A stretch of DNA of 64,000 nucleotides. Source: ZC4RG35 sp040878345 (GTDB lineage Bacteria > Actinomycetota > Acidimicrobiia > Spongiisociales > ZC4RG35). A model generated the notes under the pieces. The model worked only from the letters and a program-made list of their open reading frames with translations, searched no databases and was not told the origin of the DNA. The translations under genes and the position numbers were made by a program. The stretch lies in assembly GCA_040878345.1 (NCBI GenBank), contig JBBDML010000018.1, forward strand, positions 62,001 to 126,000, in the 5' to 3' direction. Below, in pieces: positions 22,647 to 31,640 of the stretch (position 1 is the stretch's first letter; the number at the start of each line of letters is the position of its first letter).

Positions 22647-23959
22647 CGGTCGGCCATCGCCTCCGTCAGCGACTCTTCGAACACCTGGAGGGTGATGGCC
22701 ACGTCCTCGTCGCTGTGGGCTGCGCAGACGAACCATGGCTCCAGGGCGTCGGGGCACGGCATGACGCCCTTGGCGATCATCCGGAAACAGGTGTGGTCGT
22801 AGAGATGGCTGTCGTGGCCGGCGGTGTCCCTGAAGTCGCGGGGGTCCCCCTTGCCGATGTACACCGAGAACATCGAAGGATGACCGGTGACCGTTCCTTC
22901 GACGCCCCTGTCCTTGAGGATCCCGTCGAGACCCTCCATCAATGAGGTTCCCACCTTCTCCACCCGTGCCAGGGGCTCACCGGTCTTGAGCTCCTCGACG
23001 GTGGCCTTCGCCGCAGCGGTGGCGACCCCATTGCCCGAGTAGGTGCCGGCTTGGGCGATGCCACCCTTGGCCCATCCCTCCGCCACCTCGCCGCGGGTGG
23101 CCACCGCGGCGACCGGGAAGCCATTGCCCAGTGCCTTGGCATAGGTCCCGATGTCGGGGGTCACCCCGAAGAGCTCATAGGCTCCCCCGAGAGCGACCCG
23201 GAAACCTGTCTTGACCTCGTCGAAGATCAACATCGCCCCGTGCTCGTCGCAGAGCCGGCGCAACCCCTCGAGGAATCCGGGCACCGGCATCAGCCCAAAG
23301 GCATTGCCGAGGGTGGGCTCGACGATGACCGCCGCGACCCGGTTCCCCTCGTCCTTGAAGACACGCTCGGTCGCGGTCAGGTCGTTGTAGGGGACGGTTC
23401 GGATGTAGCTGCGGATGGCGTCGGGTATCCCCGAGCTCGACTGGACCGGGATCGGGTGGTATCGAGACCCCAGCCCCTCGGGGGACACCCCGGCCGTCGA
23501 GAACAGGAGGTAGTCGTGCATCCCGTGGTACTGGCCTTCGAACTTGACCACCAGGTCACGACCAGTAAAGCCACGGGCGAGGCGCAGCGAGTGCATGGTG
23601 GCCTCGGTTCCGGTATTGGTGAATCGCATCCCATCGGACCAGGACAGGACCTCACGGATCACTTCCGCGGCCTCCACCTCGCGCCGCTGGGTCATGGCGA
23701 AGCTGACACCGTCCCCGGCGGCTGCCCTCACCGCAGCCACCACCGACTCATGCCCGTGGCCGAGGATCACCGGCCCGAAGCCGAGCTGGTAGTCGATGTA
23801 TCGCTTCCCGTCCATGTCGTAGACGTAGCCGCCCTCGCCACGGTCGATCACCAGAGTGTCCTCAGGCCCCCAATAGCGGAATTGGGACGAGACCCCGTTG
23901 ATGAGTGAAGCCGAGGCGCGTCTGTACCAGTCGGCGGTCTTTGATCCCTGAAGACTCAT
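22643..23959 (-). CDS. Class III PLP aminotransferase, glutamate-1-semialdehyde mutase-like
   Basis: 438 residues. YQLGFGPVILGHGHE, FTNTGTEATMHSLRLARGFTGRD, KFEGQYHGMHD, LIFDEVKTGFR and the PLP lysine in TYAKALGNGFPVAA match the HemL branch of class III aminotransferases. HemL itself makes 5-aminolevulinate, but the partners here (DapB-like reductase, ThDP enzyme) are not heme genes, so the substrate is probably different. ATG at 23959 has AGGAG 7 nt upstream. Confidence 0.85.
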   Translation of the reverse strand: MSLQGSKTADWYRRASASLINGVSSQFRYWGPEDTLVIDRGEGGYVYDMDGKRYIDYQLGFGPVILGHGHESVVAAVRAAAGDGVSFAMTQRREVEAAEVIREVLSWSDGMRFTNTGTEATMHSLRLARGFTGRDLVVKFEGQYHGMHDYLLFSTAGVSPEGLGSRYHPIPVQSSSGIPDAIRSYIRTVPYNDLTATERVFKDEGNRVAAVIVEPTLGNAFGLMPVPGFLEGLRRLCDEHGAMLIFDEVKTGFRVALGGAYELFGVTPDIGTYAKALGNGFPVAAVATRGEVAEGWAKGGIAQAGTYSGNGVATAAAKATVEELKTGEPLARVEKVGTSLMEGLDGILKDRGVEGTVTGHPSMFSVYIGKGDPRDFRDTAGHDSHLYDHTCFRMIAKGVMPCPDALEPWFVCAAHSDEDVAITLQVFEESLTEAMADR

Positions 23960-23994
23960 GCACACACTCCTATCAGCGGTGCCGGGAGACTACC

Positions 23995-24012
23995 GGGTGC
24001 CGAAGGGCACCC
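23995..24012 (-). terminator. GC-rich hairpin after the small membrane protein gene
   Basis: GGGTGCC, loop gaag, GGCACCC (7-bp perfect stem) lies 68 bp past the stop at 24080 and 36 bp before the next gene start. There is no T-tract, as is common in actinobacterial terminators. Confidence 0.45.
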
Positions 24013-24079
24013 TCTCTGTCATCCTCGGGACCGACACCGGCTGGGGTAGTCCTGGCCAGCGATCAGGTCTGAGCCCCGC

Positions 24080-24316
24080 TCAATCCATCGTCAGGGCGAC
24101 CCCGGCGAACCCACCGGCGAACGCTCCGAGCAGGACCCCAGGGAGGAGGGCGGTGGCGAAGGAATCGCCGAGGTCGAGATCGGTGATCAGCCAAACCACC
24201 AGGGTGAGAGCCACGATTGCGATGGGCAGCCCGATGCTGACGCCCCGGATCACCGCCTTGCCCATCCTCGAGTCCGACTCCTGGCTCTCTTCGCTGTGCG
24301 TCATCGGCGGGGTCAT
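24080..24316 (-). CDS. Small two-helix membrane protein
   Basis: 78 residues. A hydrophilic N-terminus (TPPMTHSEESQESDSRMGKA) is followed by two membrane helices (VSIGLPIAIVALTLVVWLI and LLPGVLLGAFAGGFAGVAL) separated by an acidic DLDLGDS turn. No family recognised. Its ATG overlaps the MFS gene stop (ATGA), suggesting a functional link with that transporter. Confidence 0.65.
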   Translation of the reverse strand: MTPPMTHSEESQESDSRMGKAVIRGVSIGLPIAIVALTLVVWLITDLDLGDSFATALLPGVLLGAFAGGFAGVALTMD

Positions 24317-25584
24317 CCTAGATGCGCCACATCGGGCCTGGTCCCGGCCCGATCGGCCGCCAAGCCGAGACGGCGGACCGCCAGGATGAAAGGCAGCGAC
24401 ATGGCGTAGATGACCCCGGCCACCACATAGCCGATCCCCAGGGACCAGATGTCGGCGACCCGCCCGAGCAACGGCTGGCTCACCACGCCCCCGGCGCTGC
24501 CCATGAGTGAGTTGAAGGAGAGCACCGTGGCCCGCTGCCCCGAGGGGATCACATCGTTGAGATATGCCTGCTTCATGGGATAGGCCGCCGCCCCCAGCAA
24601 CGCCACCAGGGTGAGGGTCACAATGGCCACCCAGAACCCCCAGGGAACCAGGAGATACGAAGCCAGACCCACTCCCACCAGGCCGATCGCTCCGACCATC
24701 ACCTCGAGCCCGATCACTCCGGTGCGGGTGGAGACCAGACGGCTCACCGCTCCCACCGATGCCCCGCCCGCGATCTGGGCCAAGGCGAAGACTGCGGCCG
24801 CGATCCCCGACACGTACACCGCACCCGGGTCGTCGAGCAATTCGAGGAGATAGGGCTGGAAGGCATAGAAGATCCAGATGCCGACACCAGCCCCGAAGGG
24901 GGCGCTCAGCATGAAGAGCCTCACAGGCCGGTTCCTCCAACCGTGGGCCACCGAGGCAGCGAACACCCGTCTCACCTCGGCGATCACCGATCCTCTCCGC
25001 TCGGGCTGGAATCCGATGTCACGCATCAGCATGACTCCGGCGGCGATCACCAGCACCAGGGTCCCCGACCGGAAGAGATAAGGGACACCGAGGTTGATCT
25101 GCCCGAGGAAGCCACCGGAGACACTCCCGATCAGCATGGCGGCACCGGTGACGCTCTGACCCCTTCCGAAGACGCGCTCGGTCCCCTTCTGGTAGCCGGT
25201 GGCGTCGAGGGCGTCGACCACCCACGCCTCGGTAGCTCCGGTGAAGAAGGTGAAACCCAGCCCGATCATGGCGGACACCGCGATCCACCACCCGAGGGCC
25301 GCCTGGAGGTCCCACAGCCACAGATAGAGGAGGGTGGAGACCAGAAGGGTCACGGCTCCCAGCACGAAGGAGAGTTGGCGCCCGGCGGCGTCGGCGACGG
25401 CCCCCGTGGGAACCTCGAAGATCACCATCCCGGCGGTGAAGGCGGCGTTGGCGATGAATGCCTCGGTGAGGGTGAGACCGGCGTCGAGGAGGAAGAGGGT
25501 GTTCACCCCCCATATGAACGAGGCCGCCAGCGTCTGGAGGAAGAGGAGGAGCAGATAGGTGCGGATGACGCCTTGAGAATTCAT
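24313..25584 (-). CDS. MFS transporter
   Basis: 423 residues, 12 predicted helices. FEVPTGAVADAAGRQLSFVLG between TM2 and TM3 is the MFS motif A, the pattern of drug/multidrug exporters and related DHA families; LGRVADIWSLGIGY is its C-terminal counterpart. Substrate unknown. The ATG at 25584 is 42 bp from the divergent ureohydrolase start; no Shine-Dalgarno is evident. Confidence 0.85.
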   Translation of the reverse strand: MNSQGVIRTYLLLLFLQTLAASFIWGVNTLFLLDAGLTLTEAFIANAAFTAGMVIFEVPTGAVADAAGRQLSFVLGAVTLLVSTLLYLWLWDLQAALGWWIAVSAMIGLGFTFFTGATEAWVVDALDATGYQKGTERVFGRGQSVTGAAMLIGSVSGGFLGQINLGVPYLFRSGTLVLVIAAGVMLMRDIGFQPERRGSVIAEVRRVFAASVAHGWRNRPVRLFMLSAPFGAGVGIWIFYAFQPYLLELLDDPGAVYVSGIAAAVFALAQIAGGASVGAVSRLVSTRTGVIGLEVMVGAIGLVGVGLASYLLVPWGFWVAIVTLTLVALLGAAAYPMKQAYLNDVIPSGQRATVLSFNSLMGSAGGVVSQPLLGRVADIWSLGIGYVVAGVIYAMSLPFILAVRRLGLAADRAGTRPDVAHLG

Positions 25585-25626
25585 GGGGCTCAGTCGAGGA
25601 GAACAGCGGTTAGCGTAGATCGGCCC

Positions 25627-26643
25627 ATGTACACGCCATATGAACAGCGGAAGACGGAGATTCCTTTCGCATCGGCGGAGTATCTGTCTTTCGCCTCGAG
25701 GGCGTCCTTCCTCGGCGCACCCGCGGTGACCATGGACCGGCTGGGCGAAGGGGACGTTGTCATAATCGGCGCCCCATTCGACTGGGGGACGTCCCACCGG
25801 CCCGGCGCCAGGTTTGGCCCTTCTGCCATCCGCAACGCCGACTACGGGGCGATGGACGCATACCGGCCGCATCTCCTCACCGGGATCGACCCCTTCGAGA
25901 CGCTGGGAGTGGTGGATGCCGGTGACGTCTACGTGGTACCCGGGGACTTCGAAGTCTCGATCAAGCGGATTGCCGACGTGGTCGCCGACATCTCCGGGTC
26001 GGGAAAGGTGCCCATCATCCTCGGGGGCGACCACACCATCACCTGGCCCGACGCCCTCGGGGTTGCCCGGGTCCATGGATTCGGGGAGGTGGCCCTGATC
26101 CACTTCGACGCCCATGCCGACACCGGGTACAACCAGAACGCCAACCTCACCGGCCACGGGACCCCGATGCGACGGCTGATCGAGTCGGGCGCCGTCCCCG
26201 GGCACCGCTTCGTCCAGATCGGGCTCAGGGGCTACTGGCCGGAGCCCGAGGTGATGGAGTGGATGAGGGAGCAGAGAATGCGGACTTTCCTCATGAACGA
26301 GATCGTCGACCGCGGTCTGGACGATGTGGTCGATGAGGCCGTCGACTACTCGGTGGCTGGTGGTGCCAAGGGTGTGTTCATCTCGGTCGACATCGACGTG
26401 GTTGACCCCGGTCTGGCGCCTGGGACGGGGACACCAGAGCCGGGTGGCCTGACCTCCCGCCAGCTCCTCGACACCGTGCGTCGCCTGTCCAGAGACCTCC
26501 GGGTGCTTGGAGCCGACGTCGTGGAGCTGTCACCCCCCTACGACGGTCCCGGCGCCCAAACCGCCTATCTGGCCAACCGGGTGGTCCTCGAGGTCCTCAA
26601 CGGGATGGCGGAGCGAAAGGTCGCCACCGCCGGCAACTCATAG
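25627..26643 (+). CDS. Ureohydrolase, agmatinase-like
   Basis: 338 residues of the arginase/agmatinase superfamily with all binuclear metal motifs: ILGGDHTITWP, LIHFDAHADTGYN and ISVDIDVVDPGLAPGTGTPEPGG. It would hydrolyse a guanidino compound (agmatine to putrescine and urea, or a relative such as guanidinobutyrate or guanidine). The nearby FAD amine oxidase and class III aminotransferase fit polyamine catabolism. A TAGCGT box lies 10 nt before the ATG. Confidence 0.87.
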   Translation: MYTPYEQRKTEIPFASAEYLSFASRASFLGAPAVTMDRLGEGDVVIIGAPFDWGTSHRPGARFGPSAIRNADYGAMDAYRPHLLTGIDPFETLGVVDAGDVYVVPGDFEVSIKRIADVVADISGSGKVPIILGGDHTITWPDALGVARVHGFGEVALIHFDAHADTGYNQNANLTGHGTPMRRLIESGAVPGHRFVQIGLRGYWPEPEVMEWMREQRMRTFLMNEIVDRGLDDVVDEAVDYSVAGGAKGVFISVDIDVVDPGLAPGTGTPEPGGLTSRQLLDTVRRLSRDLRVLGADVVELSPPYDGPGAQTAYLANRVVLEVLNGMAERKVATAGNS

Positions 26644-27225
26644 TCAGGTCCCGGCCACCCAGTCGCGCACCTTGGCCCACGAACGCCGGGCCACCTTGAT
26701 CAGCCATATCGTCAGGGCGGTGGCCGCCACCACCAGGATGGCGACGACGACGATTGCCACCACGGGGTTGGCGATGGCCAGTGTCACCAGCAGGGCGACA
26801 CCAATGTCCTCGGCCAGCGAGAGGCCGATGTTGCTGAAGGGCTCGGGGGAGGTGTTGGCCACCACCCTGGTGGTGGCCTTGGCGGCGTGGGCATCGAGGG
26901 CGAGGGCGCCGGCGACCACCGCCCCCACCGCGGTGCCGACGTCCGAGGCGTCTCCCGCGATCACGGCACCAAGGGCGGCGGCACCGAGTGGTCGGACCAC
27001 GGTGTGGATGGCGTCCCACACATTGTCGAGATAGGGGACCTTGTCGACGACGAACTCGACGCCGAAGAGAACCCCCGAGAGGATCATCACATCGGTGCGG
27101 GTCAACACCGCCGGGATGTCAGCCCAGCCGGCTCGCCCGGCAATCCCGAGCATCAGGGAGACCAGATAGAGGTTGAGCCCCGATGCCCAGCCCGACCCGG
27201 CGATCAGGCCAACGGTCTCGATCAT
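26644..27225 (-). CDS. DUF4126 membrane protein
   Basis: 193 residues, about five membrane helices, with ASGLNLYLVSLMLGIAGR at the N-terminus and FGVEFVVDKVPYLDNVWDAIHTVVRPLGAAALGA in the middle, as in DUF4126. Function unknown. ATGA overlap with the GNAT gene; stop abuts the ureohydrolase stop from the other strand. Confidence 0.82.
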   Translation of the reverse strand: MIETVGLIAGSGWASGLNLYLVSLMLGIAGRAGWADIPAVLTRTDVMILSGVLFGVEFVVDKVPYLDNVWDAIHTVVRPLGAAALGAVIAGDASDVGTAVGAVVAGALALDAHAAKATTRVVANTSPEPFSNIGLSLAEDIGVALLVTLAIANPVVAIVVVAILVVAATALTIWLIKVARRSWAKVRDWVAGT

Positions 27226-27857
27226 GCGGCCGATTCCTGGAAGGCCAGGTTCTCCCAGACGATCAGGGCGGCCCAGCCATCGCCGGCTTCGTCCTCGATG
27301 TAGTTCTCGAGCAACCCGCGCACCTCGAAGCCGTTGGCGAGCTGGAAGCTCAGCGTGGGATCGTGCAACTCCCCGGCCACCACCCGGTCGACGTACTCGG
27401 CAACCGGCATCCCGGCCTTTTGGGCCAAAAACCCCGGCAACGCCCCTCCTGCGATGATGCCCCGCTTCCCATGCTCCCTCACCATGGCCTTGCGCCGGTC
27501 GTAGAGAAGGCTCCCGATCCCCCGGCCCCTGTGCCCGGGGAGCACCGTCATGTCGGTCCCGTAATACCACTCGCCCTCGGGGTCGTGGCGGCCGCATTGG
27601 TTGGCACCCGTGATCTCGGCGATGGTGTGCTGGGGGTGCCCGAAATCGAAGTCGAGAAAGATCCCGGCTCCCATGCCCACCGGCTTGCCGCCCACCATGG
27701 CCACGAAGTAGCCCTCGGGGAAGACCCGGCTGTAGGCGCGGATGTCTTCGGCCGACAGCAGGTCCTTGGGGTTGGCCGTCGGGAAACAGGTGAGCTCGAT
27801 CGTCTCCAACTCGTCAGCCATCCACTCCTCGACGGTGACGATCTCGACGCTGCTCAA
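27222..27857 (-). CDS. GNAT family N-acetyltransferase
   Basis: 211 residues. VLPGHRGRGIGSLLYDRR is motif A (acetyl-CoA pyrophosphate loop), preceded by the strand GEWYYGTDMT and followed by GFEVRGLLENYIEDE. Acceptor unknown. Two starts are possible: GTG at 27875 or TTG at 27857; TTG is preferred because it makes the TTGA overlap seen repeatedly here. Confidence 0.82.
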   Translation of the reverse strand: MSSVEIVTVEEWMADELETIELTCFPTANPKDLLSAEDIRAYSRVFPEGYFVAMVGGKPVGMGAGIFLDFDFGHPQHTIAEITGANQCGRHDPEGEWYYGTDMTVLPGHRGRGIGSLLYDRRKAMVREHGKRGIIAGGALPGFLAQKAGMPVAEYVDRVVAGELHDPTLSFQLANGFEVRGLLENYIEDEAGDGWAALIVWENLAFQESAA

Positions 27858-28885
27858 AGCCGGAAGGTCTCCCACGGGTGATCCCCGGGCACACCCCAGG
27901 TGGATCTCATGGTCAATCGCTCCGGCTCCATCACCACCGCTCCGCAGGTGCCGACCTCATGTGGGTTGTCGGCCCTCCTGGAGATCTCCGGGTCGGCGAA
28001 GAACGCATCGAGGTCGCCGGCGGTGCGGTAGCCGATGTCGAGACGGAGGTTGCTGCTCAGCACACTGGCCTCGAGGCGTTGGGCCTCCTCTGAGACGGTT
28101 TCGGGGACCAGGCAGTGATTGGTGTGGACGAATGGCTGGTCGACGACGCGGGTCACCTTCTGATGTCGGGGCATCGCCTCGATGTTGGCCCCCTGCCCGT
28201 CCGGCCCCAGGATCAGGAAGTTGTGGCCGCCGGCGAGCTTGGCGTCGAGGACTACCTTGACCGCAGCATCGAGATCGGTCTGCTCCAGGACCCTGCGCAC
28301 CACGAAAGGCCAGGTCACCCCAGGCCTCCCGTAGGAGGTCAGGTTGTTGATCCCGATGGCGATCCCCGCCTCGTTCATCCCTATCTGGCCGAGACACCCG
28401 GCCGTTGTCTGCACGATCAGGCTGGGGCCGATCAGAGGATCGAGCTTGAGGATGATGACGAAGTCCCCCGCCGAGGCATGCATGTCCCAGGTCTGTGCCA
28501 GGAAGCCCTCTTTGGGGTTGATCACCGAGGTGCAGTCGTCCTCGGTCGGGGCGGAGCCCACCCGTGCCCTGACCACGTCCACCAGGTCGGTGAAACCGCC
28601 GACGACAACTGCCTCGGCAGGGGTGATCCCGGCGGCCTCGGCCATCGCCACCATCTCGGTGTAGAGGCCCGCCGAGTAGCGCTCGTGCTCCTCGAGGGTG
28701 CTCTCGGCGCACTCGAGGATGAGACCCCGGTCGAAGGTCCCCCCGCTCCAACGCTCCTGGGCGGAGAGCTCGATCCGATCGTCGAGATACGCCCGGATCA
28801 TCTGCCGGCATGCCGCCCCGTGACTGCTCCCCAGGTCGACGGAGTCGCCGAACACCTCCAATACCCGGAGGGCGCCGCCTTTCAT
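27854..28885 (-). CDS. C45-family autoproteolytic hydrolase/acyltransferase
   Basis: 343 residues. EDDCTSV places C118 as the autocatalytic N-terminal nucleophile after propeptide cleavage, and AQTWDMHA, CLGQIGMNEAGIAIGINNL and HNFLILGPDG follow the peptidase C45 (penicillin acyltransferase-like, Ntn-hydrolase) pattern. It probably cleaves or forms an amide bond of a small molecule. A leaderless TAGCGT box lies 6 nt before the ATG. Coupled to the GNAT gene. Confidence 0.85.
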   Translation of the reverse strand: MKGGALRVLEVFGDSVDLGSSHGAACRQMIRAYLDDRIELSAQERWSGGTFDRGLILECAESTLEEHERYSAGLYTEMVAMAEAAGITPAEAVVVGGFTDLVDVVRARVGSAPTEDDCTSVINPKEGFLAQTWDMHASAGDFVIILKLDPLIGPSLIVQTTAGCLGQIGMNEAGIAIGINNLTSYGRPGVTWPFVVRRVLEQTDLDAAVKVVLDAKLAGGHNFLILGPDGQGANIEAMPRHQKVTRVVDQPFVHTNHCLVPETVSEEAQRLEASVLSSNLRLDIGYRTAGDLDAFFADPEISRRADNPHEVGTCGAVVMEPERLTMRSTWGVPGDHPWETFRL

Positions 28886-28891
28886 GCCACC

Positions 28892-28897
28892 ACGCTA
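28892..28897 (-). promoter_or_regulatory. Leaderless -10 box for the C45 gene
   Basis: TAGCGT on the minus strand, 6 nt before the ATG at 28885. Confidence 0.5.
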
Positions 28898-28964
28898 CCG
28901 GGAACCGAAGGTCAGCGGCCCGCGTCCAACGCGTATCCGCATAGGACATGAGATAGGAGTCCCG

Positions 28965-29897
28965 ATGAAACGGTTAGCAACGATCCTCACCCTGGCGATC
29001 CTGGTGGCCGCATGCTCAGGCACAACGGACCTGGCTGATGGTGGAGAGCAAGGCGGTGTCAGCCCCGAAGGCGTGGAGTCAAGAGACGAGACGGGGACGC
29101 CCGCCGACCTCGGAGCGCCCGGAGGTCTCGACGTCCTCTTCGAGGTCACCGCCGACCGCCAGGTGATCCGGCAGGCAAGCCTCGAGCTCTGGGCCGGTGA
29201 CACCAGGGCGACATTCGAGGAGATCGTGACCCTCACCGAGTCGGTGGGGGGGTTCGTGGCCCAGGCCAACGTCCACCCCGCCGCCGGAGAGGACCGCCAG
29301 CCCGAGATCTCGATGGTGCTACGCGTCCCGGCGGCCCAGTTGACCGCCACCATGCGCGCCATCAAGGATGCGGCTGACGAGGTGGTCTCCGAGACGCAGA
29401 ACGCCCAAGATGTCTCCGAGCAGTTCGTCGACCTCGAGGCCCGGCTCACCAATCTCCAGGCGCTTGAGACCGAGCTTCGGGCGCTCCTCGAGGAAGTCAG
29501 GGACCACCCCGACGCCGACCCGGAGAAACTGCTCCGTGTCTTCACCGAGCTCGGCTCGGTCAGGGGTCAGATCGAGCAGATACAGGGTCAGATCAACTAC
29601 CTGTCCGATCTCACCGAGCTCGCCACCATCCAGGTGGCAATGTCCCAAACCCCGGCGGCTGTGCCGATCGTCGAAGAGCCATGGGCGCCGGCCGAAGCTG
29701 CCAAGGATGCCGCCCGCAACCTGGTGGCTGCCCTCCAGACCATGGCCAACTGGGTCATCGGGTTCGTGATCTACACCCTGCCCGTCCTCTTGGCGGTGCT
29801 CCTCCTCCCCGGCGTCATCCTGTACTACGCCTACCGCAAGTGGTGGAAGGGTCGTGACCGCTCGCCGATGGCCTCCCCGGAGCCCGCGGGGTCCTGA
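28965..29897 (+). CDS. DUF4349 lipoprotein with C-terminal membrane helix
   Basis: 310 residues. A signal peptide with lipobox VAAC (C17) is followed by an acidic linker and the DUF4349 domain (about residues 60-220): RQVIRQASLELWAGD, VTLTESVGGFVAQANV, a coiled-coil stretch QNAQDVSEQFVDLEARLTNLQALETELRALL, then a membrane helix near residue 270 and a basic tail. Both termini are membrane-attached, with the domain outside. Function unknown. AGGAG 5 nt before the ATG. Confidence 0.85.
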   Translation: MKRLATILTLAILVAACSGTTDLADGGEQGGVSPEGVESRDETGTPADLGAPGGLDVLFEVTADRQVIRQASLELWAGDTRATFEEIVTLTESVGGFVAQANVHPAAGEDRQPEISMVLRVPAAQLTATMRAIKDAADEVVSETQNAQDVSEQFVDLEARLTNLQALETELRALLEEVRDHPDADPEKLLRVFTELGSVRGQIEQIQGQINYLSDLTELATIQVAMSQTPAAVPIVEEPWAPAEAAKDAARNLVAALQTMANWVIGFVIYTLPVLLAVLLLPGVILYYAYRKWWKGRDRSPMASPEPAGS

Positions 29898-29902
29898 CTC
29901 GC

Positions 29903-29936
29903 TCGAGAGGGCCCGGCTAGCACCGGGCCCTCTCGA
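29903..29936. terminator. Strong bidirectional hairpin between convergent genes
   Basis: A perfect 14-bp GC-rich stem, TCGAGAGGGCCCGG / CCGGGCCCTCTCGA, with loop ctagca. It begins 5 bp after the DUF4349 stop and its right arm encodes the last codons of the amidohydrolase on the other strand. No T-tract. Confidence 0.75.
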
Positions 29937-31530
29937 ACACCGCCTCACCGCCGATCATCGTCAAGTCGACCCGCGCATGGCGGAAGGAGCCCTCGCTGAG
30001 CGGGTCACGGTCGAGAACCACAAGATCGGCGAGCATCCCGGGCAGGAGACGGCCGGTCACCTCATCGGCGTGGTTGACGAAGGCCGAGCCCGAGGTGAAG
30101 GCGGTGAGGGCTTGCTCGGGCGTGATCAGCTCATCCGGAAAGAAGGTCTTCTCCCTCCCCCAGCGGCGGGTTACGGCGACTTCGACCTCCTCCATCACAT
30201 TGGCGGTGGTGACTCCCCAATCGCTACCCATGGCGAGGCGGGCCCCTGCCCTGAGCAAGGACCCGAACGGGTACTGCCATGGCGCCCTCTCCCCGCCAAG
30301 GAAAGGGATGGTCAGCTCGTCCTGATAGACCTCGTGGCGTGCCCAGAAAGGCTGGGCGTTGGCCACCGCGTCGAGCCGGGCGAACCTTGGGATGTCGTCA
30401 GGATGAACCACCTGGATGTGGGCGATGTGATGCCGGTTGTCGGAGCGGCCATTCCGGGTCAGGGCCTCCTCGATGGCATCGAGGGCGCTGCGCACCGCCC
30501 GGTCGCCGATGGCGTGGAAATGGCATTGGAACCCCTCGGCGTCCAGCCTGGTCACCAGCTCCCTGAGCGCGGTGGGGTCGATGAAATCGATCCCACGATT
30601 GTGGGTAGGCTCCCCGTCGGCACCCAACCAGGGCTCGAGGACCGAAGCGGTGAAGTTCTCAGCGACACCATCGAGCATCAGCTTGACCGACGTTGGCCGA
30701 AACCTGGGGCCGGCATCGTCCCGGCGCTCGATCAGCTCGTCGATCTGCTCCTCGCCCCGGTCGTGCTCCCACCAAAGCGCGCCGACCACTCTTCCCCGCA
30801 ATCGGCCGGATCGGGACAACTCGAGATAGGCCTGGTGGAGATCAGGGCGAACCCCGGCGTCCTGCCATCCGGTGATCCCGAGGGAGAGAAACTCCTCCTG
30901 ACCCCTGACGAGCCCCAGGACGAAGTCCCCGACCGTGTCGACGGGGGCATGTCGCTCCACCAATTCGACGGCTGCCTCGTGGAGCGTGCCCTGAGGAGTG
31001 CCATCGGGGTTCCTCTCGATCCTCCCATTGGGCGGATCGGGTGTCGAAGCGTCGATGCCGGCCAGTTGCAGGGCGGCGCGGTTGGCCCAGGCCCCATGGC
31101 CGTCGCTGTTCCACAACAAGACGGGCCTGTCGGGGACCGCACCGTCCAGCAAGTCCTTGTCGGGGCAGCCCCGCTGGAACCAGGCCTGGGACCAGCCAGA
31201 CCCCACGATCCATGCCAGACCAGGGTTCTCCGCCGCATAGAGCGACACCGCTTCCACGGCGCCGGCCGCATCCTGGGCACGCTCGAAGTCGACTCGAAGA
31301 CGATCCAACCCGCTGGTCCCCGGGTGGGCGTGGGCGTCGATGAAGCCCGGAGTGAGGAGACGTCCCTCGAGATCGATGACCTCGGTGCCAGGGCCTCGGA
31401 GAGAGTGGACGTCACCTTCCTCGCCGACGGCGAGCACCTTGCCCCCGCCGACTGCGATCGCACCTGCATGCGGTGCCGACGGGTCGCCGGTGAACACCCG
31501 GCCATTCCTGAAGATCCGATCGGCTGGCAT
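29917..31530 (-). CDS. YtcJ-like amidohydrolase
   Basis: 537 residues. LLTPGFIDAHAHPG supplies the first metal His pair, then LLWNSDGHGAWANRAAL, GITGWQDAG, FHAIGDRAV, HIAHIQVVHPDD and MGSDWGVTTANVM, the ordered motifs of the amidohydrolase_3/YtcJ family. It would hydrolyse an amide or cyclic amidine-like bond in the cytosol. The ATG at 31530 is preferred over an upstream in-frame start because TAGCCT lies 8 nt before it. Confidence 0.87.
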   Translation of the reverse strand: MPADRIFRNGRVFTGDPSAPHAGAIAVGGGKVLAVGEEGDVHSLRGPGTEVIDLEGRLLTPGFIDAHAHPGTSGLDRLRVDFERAQDAAGAVEAVSLYAAENPGLAWIVGSGWSQAWFQRGCPDKDLLDGAVPDRPVLLWNSDGHGAWANRAALQLAGIDASTPDPPNGRIERNPDGTPQGTLHEAAVELVERHAPVDTVGDFVLGLVRGQEEFLSLGITGWQDAGVRPDLHQAYLELSRSGRLRGRVVGALWWEHDRGEEQIDELIERRDDAGPRFRPTSVKLMLDGVAENFTASVLEPWLGADGEPTHNRGIDFIDPTALRELVTRLDAEGFQCHFHAIGDRAVRSALDAIEEALTRNGRSDNRHHIAHIQVVHPDDIPRFARLDAVANAQPFWARHEVYQDELTIPFLGGERAPWQYPFGSLLRAGARLAMGSDWGVTTANVMEEVEVAVTRRWGREKTFFPDELITPEQALTAFTSGSAFVNHADEVTGRLLPGMLADLVVLDRDPLSEGSFRHARVDLTMIGGEAVFERARC

Positions 31531-31538
31531 GGCGAGGC

Positions 31539-31544
31539 AGGCTA
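31539..31544 (-). promoter_or_regulatory. -10 box for the amidohydrolase gene
   Basis: TAGCCT on the minus strand, 8 nt before the ATG at 31530. Confidence 0.45.
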
Positions 31545-31627
31545 GATGGCCCACCCTTCCTACCCGACCTCCGGAGACGCCTCTGAGTCCGACGCCGCCG
31601 CCCTCGGCTGAGGCGCCGGGGCTTGGC

Positions 31628-31633
31628 TAGCCT
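31628..31633 (+). promoter_or_regulatory. Leaderless -10 box for the aminotransferase gene
   Basis: TAGCCT, 7 nt before the ATG at 31641. Confidence 0.5.
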
Positions 31634-31640
31634 CCCGCCC

